This document shows, in pieces, positions 52,779 to 59,700 of a stretch of DNA of 64,000 nt. A program made the translations under genes and the position numbers. This DNA is from an uncultured Lachnospiraceae bacterium (GTDB lineage Bacteria; Bacillota; Clostridia; Lachnospirales; Lachnospiraceae), in assembly GCA_958402795.1 (NCBI GenBank), contig CATXUX010000015.1:12533-76532 (forward strand), in the 5' to 3' direction. Positions within the stretch are counted from its first letter, which is position 1, and the number at the start of each line of letters is the position of its first letter. The notes below the pieces were generated by a model. The model was not told the DNA's origin, did no database searches, and worked only from the letters and a program-made list of their open reading frames with translations.

Positions 52779-53828
52779 ATGAAAACAAACGAACTGTTAA
52801 AGATCTTACACGAATATACCGCATGGGAACTGCTGCATCGAAACCGACGGTCGGACGTGCAGAATATTGAACCGGTGAATCAGGCGCTGGAACACCCTGT
52901 TACCGACAGCGAAAAAATGACCGGACTGCATCTTCCGCAGATTCCTGATTTTGAAAGCAATACCCTGCTGTACGAAGCCTACGCCCGCTTCGCGCCGGGG
53001 CAGAGTTACATGGTCGTCCAGCACGACCGCTATACGCCCGGCAAGCTGCATCGTCATGACTTTTTTGAACTGCAGATCTGTCTGGAGGGCGAATTCATGC
53101 AGCAGATCAATTCCAAAAGGCTTCTGATGCACACGGGAGATTTCTGCCTAGTTCCGCCCATGGTGTCACATCTGGTAGATGTACAAAACTACTCTGTCGT
53201 GATCAACCTGCTGATTCCGGAAAAGCATTTTAAAAACATCCTGCTGTCCCGGCTTCGCGGAGATAACGTACTGTCCAACATTTTTATGGGAAACGTTTAC
53301 TACAACAGCGTCAACGACTATGTGATTTTCCACACGGACAGCGATCCCGACATTCTGAAAATCGTGCTGGATATCTGTAAAGAATCGCTGGAAAAAAAGC
53401 CGTACTACAGCTATATGATGGATACGCTGCTGCTTCTGCTGCTCGGCTCCCTCATACGCGGTTACGAAGATACCTGCGAGCTGCCGCAGATCCACAGAAA
53501 ACAGGACGGCATCAATTACGGCATCCTGCAATACATTGAAGAGCATTATCAGGATGTATCCCTGCAGGAGCTTGCGGACAAATTTCACTATACACCCAGC
53601 CATATTTCCTCACTTTTGAAAGAACTGACCGGGTATTCCTTTAACGGATACATACTGGAAAAAAAGATGCAGGCGGCAGAAGATTATCTGATCCATACCA
53701 ACCTCAAGATCAAAGACATCTCCGCCGCCTGCGGATATCAGAACCAGGAACACTTTATTCGAACCTTCAAAAAATACTATGGAACCACTCCGGTCGATTA
53801 CCGGAATAAACATAGTCCCGCCCTATAG
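52779..53828 (+). CDS. AraC-family transcriptional regulator
   Basis: A 349-residue regulator with an N-terminal cupin-like sensor domain (about 60-170; HRHDFFELQICLEGEF) and a C-terminal double helix-turn-helix (about 250-345; SLQELADKFHYTPSHISSLLKE and ISAACGYQNQEHFIRTFKKY, each shortened to core motifs YTPSHISSL and GYQNQEHFIRTFKKY). ATG 52779 has GGGAG 10 nt upstream. It is divergent from the glycoside operon and probably activates it when its sugar ligand is present. Confidence 0.9.
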   Translation: MKTNELLKILHEYTAWELLHRNRRSDVQNIEPVNQALEHPVTDSEKMTGLHLPQIPDFESNTLLYEAYARFAPGQSYMVVQHDRYTPGKLHRHDFFELQICLEGEFMQQINSKRLLMHTGDFCLVPPMVSHLVDVQNYSVVINLLIPEKHFKNILLSRLRGDNVLSNIFMGNVYYNSVNDYVIFHTDSDPDILKIVLDICKESLEKKPYYSYMMDTLLLLLLGSLIRGYEDTCELPQIHRKQDGINYGILQYIEEHYQDVSLQELADKFHYTPSHISSLLKELTGYSFNGYILEKKMQAAEDYLIHTNLKIKDISAACGYQNQEHFIRTFKKYYGTTPVDYRNKHSPAL

Positions 53829-53856
53829 GCTGGGAATGGTTTCGGCATTTTGGCAA

Positions 53857-55338
53857 TTATAGACGGATAATTTTTGTCGCTATTGTTTCTCGAAAAGCAC
53901 TGTCATGCTCAACGAAAACCATTGTCGGGGAAAACTCCTTTATGAGTTTTTCTATTTGCATACGCGAATAAATATCAATATAATTAAGAGGTTCATCCCA
54001 AACATATAGATGTGCCTGTTCGCAAAGACTTTTTGCGATTAACACTTTTTTCTTCTGTCCATCTGAAAAATCCTGTATATTTTTCTCAAACTGTATTCTC
54101 TCAAAATTCATTTTTCGCAATATTGCCTTAAACAAACTTTCATCTATGTGATTTTCATCCGCAAAATCAGATAGCATCCCGCTCAAATGTGAAGTGTCCT
54201 GTGGAATATAAGATATCATGAGTCCTGCCCCTTTTTGTATCATTCCTGTATGCTCTATGGATTCACCTGCCAAAATTTTCAGCAGACTGCTTTTACCACT
54301 TCCGTTTTTCCCGTCAAGTGCCACCCTGTCTCCACGTTGTACAGTAAATGAAACCGGTTCACTCACACCATTTCCGTCATAACAGATTGCAATATCCGAA
54401 AAGGAAACCAATGTATTTGCATGATATGTCAAAGGAGAAATCTTCAAATTTTCAACACTTTCCATATTTCTCAAAAGTCCTGATTTCTGCCTGACTGCCT
54501 GCTGCTGCCTTTTCTCTATTGTCCTTGACCGCTTCATCAATTTAGCAGCCTTATGGCCAACATATCCCTTATCTAATTTTGAACCGGAATTTTTCGTTCC
54601 CCCTGTTTTACTATTTTCAACACGAGCTGACCATGTTGCTGATTGCTTTGCCGCCTGCTGCAATCGGCTGATATCCTTTTGGAGACTTTCATTCTGAGCC
54701 AGTTCATATTCTTGCTGCCTTTCAAAATTTGCCATCCAGGATGAAAAATTTCCGCTTTGTATTTCGATATCAGCTCTATTTAAGGACAAAATATGGTCAA
54801 CACAACCATCCAGAAAGGAACGGTCGTGTGAGACAAGTATATATCCTTTTTTCTTATTCAAATAAGCAGCCACTATTTTACGGGCGTTCAGATCCAAATG
54901 ATTGGTTGGCTCATCAATTAGAAGAAAATGTCCTTCATTGCAGAACAAAGCCGCCAATAATACTTTGGTCTGTTCCCCGTTTGACAGCGTTTCAAATGGG
55001 CGGTAAAGAACATCTGCCTCCATATCCAAACAGGAAAGTTCCCTCATCAGTTCCCATTCTTCGGCTGCCGGAGCGACCTCAAAGAAAATCTCATTGGTAT
55101 TCTTTGATTTGTCCTTTACAGGATATGGAAAATAGTCAAACTGCACAGATGAATATATTTTTCCACTATACTCATACTTGCCAAGCAATAAATTTAACAG
55201 TGTTGTTTTGCCTTTGCCATTTCTGCCTACAAATCCGAGTTTCCAGTCAGTATCGAGCTGAATATTTACATTTTCAAAAATATTGTCATAGCTGGTTGGA
55301 TAAGAAAATGTAAGGTTTTCTATTTTAATCATTGACAT
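53857..55338 (-). CDS. ABC-F ribosomal protection-type ATPase (Lsa/CplR-like)
   Basis: A 493-residue soluble protein with two ABC domains and no membrane helices. Walker A motifs are GRNGKGKTT and GKNGSGKSS; signatures LSNGEQTK and FSDGQKKK; Walker B LLIDEPTNHLD and VWDEPLNYID. A charged linker (about 190-290) separates them, where antibiotic-resistance ABC-Fs insert toward the peptidyl-transferase centre. The N-terminus TFSYPTSYDNIFENVN resembles Lsa/CplR proteins, which protect ribosomes from lincosamides, streptogramin A and pleuromutilins. The spectrum here is inferred. AT-richer than the neighbours; preceded by a leader peptide. SD AAAGGAGG. Confidence 0.85.
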   Translation of the reverse strand: MSMIKIENLTFSYPTSYDNIFENVNIQLDTDWKLGFVGRNGKGKTTLLNLLLGKYEYSGKIYSSVQFDYFPYPVKDKSKNTNEIFFEVAPAAEEWELMRELSCLDMEADVLYRPFETLSNGEQTKVLLAALFCNEGHFLLIDEPTNHLDLNARKIVAAYLNKKKGYILVSHDRSFLDGCVDHILSLNRADIEIQSGNFSSWMANFERQQEYELAQNESLQKDISRLQQAAKQSATWSARVENSKTGGTKNSGSKLDKGYVGHKAAKLMKRSRTIEKRQQQAVRQKSGLLRNMESVENLKISPLTYHANTLVSFSDIAICYDGNGVSEPVSFTVQRGDRVALDGKNGSGKSSLLKILAGESIEHTGMIQKGAGLMISYIPQDTSHLSGMLSDFADENHIDESLFKAILRKMNFERIQFEKNIQDFSDGQKKKVLIAKSLCEQAHLYVWDEPLNYIDIYSRMQIEKLIKEFSPTMVFVEHDSAFRETIATKIIRL

Positions 55339-55351
55339 AAATTAAATCCTC

Positions 55352-55441
55352 CTTTGTATGTCCTGAAATATACAAAGTCGGCATTAAAGTGATCGTTTAC
55401 TCCGTATAGATTTCACCGTATGATGCCGACACTATACGGAG
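55352..55441 (-). promoter_or_regulatory. Leader hairpins of the ABC-F gene (attenuator)
   Basis: Three stems can form in the transcript. Hairpin 1 pairs 55432-55441 with 55400-55409 (10 bp) inside the leader ORF. Hairpin 2 pairs 55423-55430 with 55377-55384 (8 bp); its 5' arm lies in the loop of hairpin 1, so the two compete. Hairpin 3 pairs 55370-55377 with 55352-55359 (8 bp) and its 3' arm ends in the AAAG of the ABC-F Shine-Dalgarno AAAGGAGG. No U-run follows, so translational attenuation seems more likely than termination. Confidence 0.65.
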
Positions 55442-55477
55442 AAAAACATGTGTAACAACTAATTCCTCTGTTTTCAT
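55397..55477 (-). CDS. 26-residue leader peptide of the ABC-F gene
   Basis: ATG 55477 is preceded by GGAGG 8 nt upstream. It encodes MKTEELVVTHVF then LRIVSASYGEIYTE and stops 58 nt before the ABC-F start. The end of the ORF overlaps the hairpin 1 arms, as expected for ribosome-stalling leaders of antibiotic-inducible ABC-F, erm and related genes. Confidence 0.65.
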   Translation of the reverse strand: MKTEELVVTHVFLRIVSASYGEIYTE

Positions 55478-55511
55478 TAAAATCACCTCCACGCTCAATT
55501 TCAATTTGTTT

Positions 55512-55588
55512 CTTTCATTATACTGGACATACTTTCCTAAGTCATCTATTATTTCATCTAAAATTCCTGCAGTCTAAAACTCACCTTC
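55512..55588 (-). repeat. 77-bp direct repeat, copy A
   Basis: By eye identical to 57734-57810, with homology continuing through the DUF1810 3' end. It carries a TATAAT (55517-55522) with ATGACT (55540-55545) 17 bp upstream on the minus strand, a possible promoter for the ABC-F leader. An open frame through it ends in different tails in the two copies, so it may be the remnant of a gene end. Confidence 0.75.
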
Positions 55589-55614
55589 CGCAGTCTATTT
55601 ATAGGATGTATCAA

Positions 55615-56037
55615 TTATTGATTTGAAAGAATTTCTACAGTTTGCTGATCCCATTCTCCGTGGAAGAACTTATTCAGCACTTTCTGAAATACTTCACACT
55701 CCGGTTTTGCCAGCGAAAATAAAGTCATGGAGGATTTCAGTTTCAAATTATCCGGCCACCCCATTACTTCATCCGCATTATCAGATTCCACATCCAGAAG
55801 CGCCTCAGATATTTCAATCAGGTTCCTTCCAAGTGTCTCATCTTCCATATACGCTTTCGCCTCATCTATATTCTTAATTGCATAATATTGCGCCGTTTCA
55901 CTATAACCCAGTCCTACAATCTGTGGAAAAATAAACCACATCCAGTGGCTGCGCTTCTGCCCTGCTTTTATCTCCTGCAAAGCAATCGGGTAATATCTCT
56001 GCTGTGCGATCCGAAATCGTTCTAAGTCATCGTTCAT
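55615..56037 (-). CDS. DUF1810 family protein
   Basis: A 140-residue protein of the DUF1810 family, with HWMWFIFPQIVGLGYSETAQYYAI as its centre (core given as HWMWFIFPQI) and FFHGEWDQQT near the end. The family is widespread in bacteria and has no established function. AGGGGAGG precedes ATG 56037. Immediately upstream only a short in-frame piece of a tfoX-like gene remains (ISYMP joined to TDRGGNRE), so this unit lost its tfoX partner. A second unit at 57836-58335 has the opposite loss. Confidence 0.85.
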   Translation of the reverse strand: MNDDLERFRIAQQRYYPIALQEIKAGQKRSHWMWFIFPQIVGLGYSETAQYYAIKNIDEAKAYMEDETLGRNLIEISEALLDVESDNADEVMGWPDNLKLKSSMTLFSLAKPECEVFQKVLNKFFHGEWDQQTVEILSNQ

Positions 56038-56075
56038 TCTCTGTTACCTCCCCTGTCTGTCGGCATATAACTAAT

Positions 56076-56198
56076 TTATAAAATTGAATGAAAAGCCATA
56101 GGAATAAGCAAAATTAAAATTGCACCTATTACGCATACAGCAATTACTTTTTGAAAACTTTGTTTTTGTTGTTCTGTCATATCATTATACCATTTCAT
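56076..56198 (-). CDS. 40-residue single-helix membrane peptide
   Basis: ATG 56198 has GGAGG 9 nt upstream. The peptide has a polar N-terminus (MKWYNDMTEQQKQSF) followed by a hydrophobic helix (VIAVCVIGAILILLIPMAF) and ends HSIL. It begins inside the end of the restriction-subunit fragment. Function unknown; small single-helix proteins of this kind include toxins and regulators of membrane complexes. Confidence 0.5.
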   Translation of the reverse strand: MKWYNDMTEQQKQSFQKVIAVCVIGAILILLIPMAFHSIL

Positions 56199-56640
56199 GA
56201 ACTATTACCTCCACAACTTTTGATTTGTCGACTTGAGCGACGAAGGTTGCAAATTGATTTTGCAGCTCCATTGGTGGCAAAATAAGGCGCAATGATTTAT
56301 ATCCACCAGCATTGAAATGCTGTTGAGCTGCACCTCCAGTTTTTTCTCGTATCTGATTCATTCCATGTGGCATATTTGTAAATGCCGCAAGAAAAACCGA
56401 ATTGACCTTGCTATTATCGGGATGTGCAATAATAATATCAACTGCATTGTATCCATCATACTCTTTCGTGGCAACACAAGCAGTTCCTGGCGCACCAGAT
56501 CTGACCACAAGCACATCGTTAGTTCGTATAATAGGTTTTTTAATCTTTTCATAAAAAATCTTGACATTTAATCTTTCTTTTTGTATACTAATTACTGGAG
56601 ACGGGTTTTCACCATACTTATTGTTGTGGCTTGCTCGTTT
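56185..56640 (-). pseudogene. Truncated type I restriction specificity subunit (HsdS) fragment
   Basis: An open stretch of about 150 codons without a credible ATG start, following a stop at 56647. It matches the second target-recognition domain of HsdS: NNKYGENPSPVISI, NDVLVVRSGAPGTACVA, NQIREKTGGAAQQHFNAGG and LRLILPPMELQNQFA. Both ends of a normal HsdS (about 400 residues) are missing, and no hsdR or hsdM is nearby. It overlaps the end of the preceding gene by about 23 nt. Likely a relic of a lost restriction system. Confidence 0.7.
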
Positions 56641-57160
56641 CTTTTTTTATTGCCAAAATGTCGTAAAGATATTTTTTACCATTCTCTGCATGATTAATTA
56701 GTAACCTTGCTTTGAATACATTATATCTTATCAAGATGCTATTTTCATAAACCGGCAATGCAAAGCGGACATCATATCTATACCATCCATTTTTTGCATT
56801 CTTACTATGCTTTTTCTTGAGGTTTTCCTGAAATTCTTCATTTGTGGCAATCTGAATCAATTCCGGAATTGCGGTTGCAGCATTCGCCTTTGCTTTAGCA
56901 TTCGCCCCCATTAATGCTTTTCTGCTTTCAGATTCTGTATACTCTTCTGGTAATTCATTTCCTATATACACAATTTCAGCATTTTCTTCAATTTGGTAAA
57001 AATCACCTGCATACCCTTTTAAATATACTTTCACTTCGTTCCAATTAATATTACGCTTTCCTTTAAACACAATATCATTTATCAGAACGAGTTTCTCCCC
57101 GTCCGCGTCTGTAATAATATTTACATTTCTTCCGTTTATCAATATTTCACCTTCTCTCAT
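56618..57160 (-). CDS. Mobile-element-associated domain protein (LPD3-like), stand-alone
   Basis: A 180-residue protein whose pattern VYLKGYAGDFYQI, VYIGNELPEEYTES, AKAKANAATAIPELI, NGWYRYDVRFALPVYEN and LYDILAIKKET resembles a domain found in large polyvalent phage and conjugative-element proteins (LPD3 family, from memory). Here it stands alone, probably cut from a larger protein. ATG 57160 has a weak ribosome binding site; a GTG lies two codons upstream. Function unknown. Confidence 0.55.
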   Translation of the reverse strand: MREGEILINGRNVNIITDADGEKLVLINDIVFKGKRNINWNEVKVYLKGYAGDFYQIEENAEIVYIGNELPEEYTESESRKALMGANAKAKANAATAIPELIQIATNEEFQENLKKKHSKNAKNGWYRYDVRFALPVYENSILIRYNVFKARLLINHAENGKKYLYDILAIKKETSKPQQ

Positions 57161-57181
57161 CCCCACAAACCCGAATTTGTT

Positions 57182-57697
57182 CTATTGGATTCGATTATAA
57201 TGTTTCCAAAAGTCGATTGTTTCCTGCAAGTCTTCTTCGCTCACAAATAAATCCAATTTCTTTGCAACTTCAATAGCAAAATCTACATATACATTTGCTC
57301 TTGCCGTTATAATGTTTTTATCACACACCAAATCTTCATTGGTCGAATGTGTCGATTTTACATCATGTAATATTCCTGCATGATCTAAAACATCAACACC
57401 TGCACAGATTCCAGCAATTAAAACATCTCTTTCCTTTAAGTCTTGTAAATATATTTTAACATCTGTATTATCAATTGCAGAAATATTTCCACCCGGAACA
57501 ATAAAACTTCTTATTTGCTCTTTATCAAGGTCTTTCAAAGACATATCAACATTTACAGAAAAGCCTTCCATCGCCTTTATAGCCTTTCCATCTAAAGAAC
57601 AGAACACCATATCACAGTTAGAAAAGTTCATAAAATAATTCAATATCACAATTTCATAAAAACAGCTCGTATTGTATATAAGAAATACATCTTTCAT
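57182..57697 (-). CDS. DJ-1/PfpI family protein
   Basis: A 171-residue class I glutamine amidotransferase-like protein with the nucleophile elbow LIAGICAGVDVL (Cys near 94). Members include chaperones, glyoxalases and regulators; activity cannot be set by eye. ATG 57697 has GGAGG 10 nt upstream. It lies directly downstream of the second copy of the 77-bp repeat, which carries a TATAAT box. Confidence 0.78.
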   Translation of the reverse strand: MKDVFLIYNTSCFYEIVILNYFMNFSNCDMVFCSLDGKAIKAMEGFSVNVDMSLKDLDKEQIRSFIVPGGNISAIDNTDVKIYLQDLKERDVLIAGICAGVDVLDHAGILHDVKSTHSTNEDLVCDKNIITARANVYVDFAIEVAKKLDLFVSEEDLQETIDFWKHYNRIQ

Positions 57698-57733
57698 CAA
57701 TATTCACCCTCCAACACAAGTTTCGATTTTTCT

Positions 57734-57810
57734 CTTTCATTATACTGGACATACTTTCCTAAGTCATCTATTATTTCATCTAAAATTCCTGCAGTCTAAA
57801 ACTCACCTTC
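57734..57810 (-). repeat. 77-bp direct repeat, copy B
   Basis: By eye identical to 55512-55588. It separates the deleted DUF1810 copy from the DJ-1 gene. Confidence 0.75.
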
Positions 57811-57835
57811 TACAGTCATTTATAGGATGTATCAA

Positions 57836-57988
57836 TTATTGATTTGAAAGAATTCCCACAGCTTTATGAGCCCGTTCCTCGTGGAAAAACTTATAATGGC
57901 TGCGCTTCTGCCCTGCTTTTATCTCCTGCAAAGCAATCGGGTAATATCTCTGCTGTGCAATCCGAAATCGTTCTAAGTCATCGTTCAT
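57836..57988 (-). pseudogene. DUF1810 gene with in-frame internal deletion
   Basis: The first 31 codons match 55615-56037 (MNDDLERFRIAQQRYY onwards), then about 90 codons are missing and the last 19 codons resume at KFFH and end GILSNQ. The frame is kept, giving a 50-residue product without the conserved core, so it is probably non-functional. ATG overlaps the tfoX stop as ATGA. Confidence 0.8.
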
Positions 57989-58335
57989 TCTCTGTTACCT
58001 CCTCTGTCTGCCGTCAATATCCTCTTTTTCGGTTTTGGATTAGGCAACTCCTCATACATAACATGAAACAAGCCTGTCAAAAACTCTTTATTATCAACTT
58101 CATCTACCAGCAACATTTCTTTTGCACCCTCATAGGGTAATTCATAAGAAGCTGACGGCATATAACTAATTGCAGATTTTACCGGCTTGACAAGCAGCCT
58201 GTCATCATAGATACCGCCGACAATCTTACCACGATAATAAATAATAAATTCTCCCATCATAGCTCGATAGGTGATTTCGTTCAACTCGGATAACTGCTCT
58301 AAAATAAATTCCAGATATTCTTTACTGGACGCCAT
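57985..58335 (-). CDS. TfoX N-terminal domain protein
   Basis: A 116-residue protein with the TfoX_N pattern MASSKEYLEFILEQLSEL, YRAMMGEFIIYYRGKIVGG and DDRLLVKPVKSA. The C-terminal half of Gammaproteobacterial TfoX is absent, as in other stand-alone members. Role unknown in Firmicutes. GAGGT precedes ATG 58335. Operon partner of the deleted DUF1810 gene. Confidence 0.85.
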   Translation of the reverse strand: MASSKEYLEFILEQLSELNEITYRAMMGEFIIYYRGKIVGGIYDDRLLVKPVKSAISYMPSASYELPYEGAKEMLLVDEVDNKEFLTGLFHVMYEELPNPKPKKRILTADRGGNRE

Positions 58336-58400
58336 GGCGCTTCACCTCACATTCCAACGTATCTTTCATATCCCATTATGTGGGGTATCTGTACGAATAT

Positions 58401-58429
58401 ATTATACTGGGAGATTTGAAAATGAACAA
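58401..58429 (-). promoter_or_regulatory. Promoter of the tfoX-like gene
   Basis: The minus strand has TTGTTC (58424-58429), 17 bp, then TATAAT (58401-58406). Confidence 0.5.
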
Positions 58430-58480
58430 GTACAAATGAAGAAAGCGTCATGGAATATCTCTTCCGCTTTTTATTGCAAA

Positions 58481-58546
58481 ATGTAAAAAGCTCTTTACAT
58501 TTTCAAAGATATGTGTTATGGTAAAAATGTAAAAAGTTCTTTACAT
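58481..58546 (+). promoter_or_regulatory. Promoter with two near-identical 20-bp operators
   Basis: Palindromes ATGTAAAAAG-CTCTTTACAT (58481-58500) and ATGTAAAAAG-TTCTTTACAT (58527-58546) differ at one base and have centres 46 bp apart. A promoter TTTACA (58494-58499), 17 bp, TATGGT (58517-58522) lies between, so the first operator covers the -35 and the second the start site. This is a classic layout for autorepression by the HTH protein encoded downstream. Confidence 0.7.
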
Positions 58547-58566
58547 TATTTTAGGAGGTGTCCACT

Positions 58567-58863
58567 ATGAGAAAAATGGACGAGATGGAGTTACAACATA
58601 CCTTACAGGCGATAAGAGGCGCATATCTATTCTCAATTATATTTGAGGCGGTCTGCTGGATTTCTAAATGTATTACAGCGGGCGCCCCTGTATTCACAGA
58701 TATGTTTTATCTTATTGTATTACAATCGGTTGTTTTAACACTCGGTCAATTTTATTTCAAATCAAAGGTTGGAGATTCAAGGGGTACAGCAGGTATTGTT
58801 TTTATTGTCATCATTTCAATAATTGCGCTTGTCGTTGGATTACTTTTTGCTTTTTGGGGTTGA
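58567..58863 (+). CDS. Small three-helix membrane protein paired with HTH regulator
   Basis: A 98-residue protein with three predicted transmembrane helices (about 18-38, 45-64, 75-96). I do not recognise a named family with certainty. ATG 58567 has GGAGG 8 nt upstream. Its TGA overlaps the next ATG. Similar membrane/HTH pairs are common in Firmicutes, where the membrane partner may relay signals to the regulator or confer immunity; not proven here. Confidence 0.7.
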   Translation: MRKMDEMELQHTLQAIRGAYLFSIIFEAVCWISKCITAGAPVFTDMFYLIVLQSVVLTLGQFYFKSKVGDSRGTAGIVFIVIISIIALVVGLLFAFWG

Positions 58864-59063
58864 TGAATATGAAAAATCGAATCAAAGAATTACGTAAGCA
58901 AAGCGGACTTCGGCAAGAAGATATGGCAAAATTACTTTCTGTAACAAGGCAGACAATTATTGCTATTGAAAATGACAAATATAATCCAACTCTTGAATTA
59001 GCCATGAAAATTGCTAAATTACTTAACTGCCCGGTTGAGGACATTTTCTTTTTGGATAATTAG
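58863..59063 (+). CDS. XRE-family HTH repressor
   Basis: A 66-residue Cro/CI-type protein made only of the HTH domain: NRIKELRKQSGLRQEDMAKLL, recognition helix VTRQTIIAIEN, and the tail CPVEDIFFLDN (first motif shortened in use to RIKELRKQSGLRQ). This compact SdpR/YozG-like form usually autoregulates. The two operators upstream are probable targets. Starts at the ATG overlapping the previous stop, or two codons later. Confidence 0.88.
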   Translation: MNMKNRIKELRKQSGLRQEDMAKLLSVTRQTIIAIENDKYNPTLELAMKIAKLLNCPVEDIFFLDN

Positions 59064-59115
59064 GGAAAAAACTTTATCAACCAATACGCTGTCTGATTTC
59101 ATATCTGTATGTACG

Positions 59116-59146
59116 ACACCGCCAGCGTTCATACGCTGGACGGTGT
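59116..59146 (+). terminator. Hairpin terminator after the HTH gene
   Basis: ACACCG-CCAGCG pairs with CGCTGG-A-CGGTGT around TTCATA, a 12-bp stem with one bulge. The following T-tract is weak. Confidence 0.6.
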
Positions 59147-59188
59147 TATTCTCTGCTATTTTTGAGTTGTTTTACATTTATTAAAATC

Positions 59189-59449
59189 TCATAAATTCTT
59201 TCCCAGCTCATAAGCCTTTTCCATTGCAGAAGTCCCTACAACATGTCCCGGCTTATCTGTGCCATATCCAAAAACAAATCCTCCCTCTGCATTTCCGCCA
59301 GCTCGGAAACAGCCGATATACTTGCGGAAACTGTCAATCATGGTTGTCATGTATTCTTCCGTTGGAGCCTGCCCGGATGCCAGCATATAAAAAAATTTGT
59401 CATAAGCTCCGAAGACCCATTCATGCAGGCTTTTAACAGAGCTTTCCCA
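59189..59449 (-). pseudogene. C-terminal fragment of a flavodoxin-like oxidoreductase
   Basis: An open frame of about 85 codons, closed upstream by a TGA at 59450 and lacking an N-terminus. It includes MLASGQAPTEEYMTTMIDSF, FGYGTDKPGHVVGTS and AMEKAYELGKNL, typical of the C-terminal part of flavodoxin or NADPH-dependent FMN reductase proteins. The FMN-binding N-terminal part is missing. Positions 59450-59537 hold no recognisable gene. Confidence 0.55.
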
Positions 59450-59537
59450 TCAAAACTTGTGATTGCAACAAAGTATACAAACATGATATTCCGATTCTAA
59501 AAGAAGCATAAACGCAAACCACTTTGGTTTAGCTATG

Positions 59538-59700
59538 CTACCAGATGCTTTTACCCATCTGGTAGGCTTCCTGCATAGCAGGGTTTGTTTGAATATCGCC
59601 AAGCTGCCAGGCTTCCGCGCCATAGATAACGCCGACCTCTTTTGCTCCCGGCAGACATTCGATGTAACCGCGCAGACCATCAATGGTGCAATCATTTTCA
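59538..59700 (-). pseudogene. Second flavodoxin C-terminal fragment
   Basis: About 50 codons directly after the stop of the next gene, reading GLRGYIECLPGAKEVGVIYG and AMQEAYQMGKSIW. The C-terminal pattern is similar to the preceding fragment, so these are two paralogous remnants. No start codon of its own beyond an ATG inside the neighbour. Confidence 0.5.

Noticed and set aside
55512..55588. 77-bp direct repeats as CRISPR or att sites
   Set aside because: Only two copies 2.2 kb apart, flanked by duplicated gene parts, with no spacers, integrase or tRNA target.
59450..59695. 81-codon frame overlapping the flavodoxin remnants
   Set aside because: It is a shifted frame of the decayed region; no coherent domain is visible.
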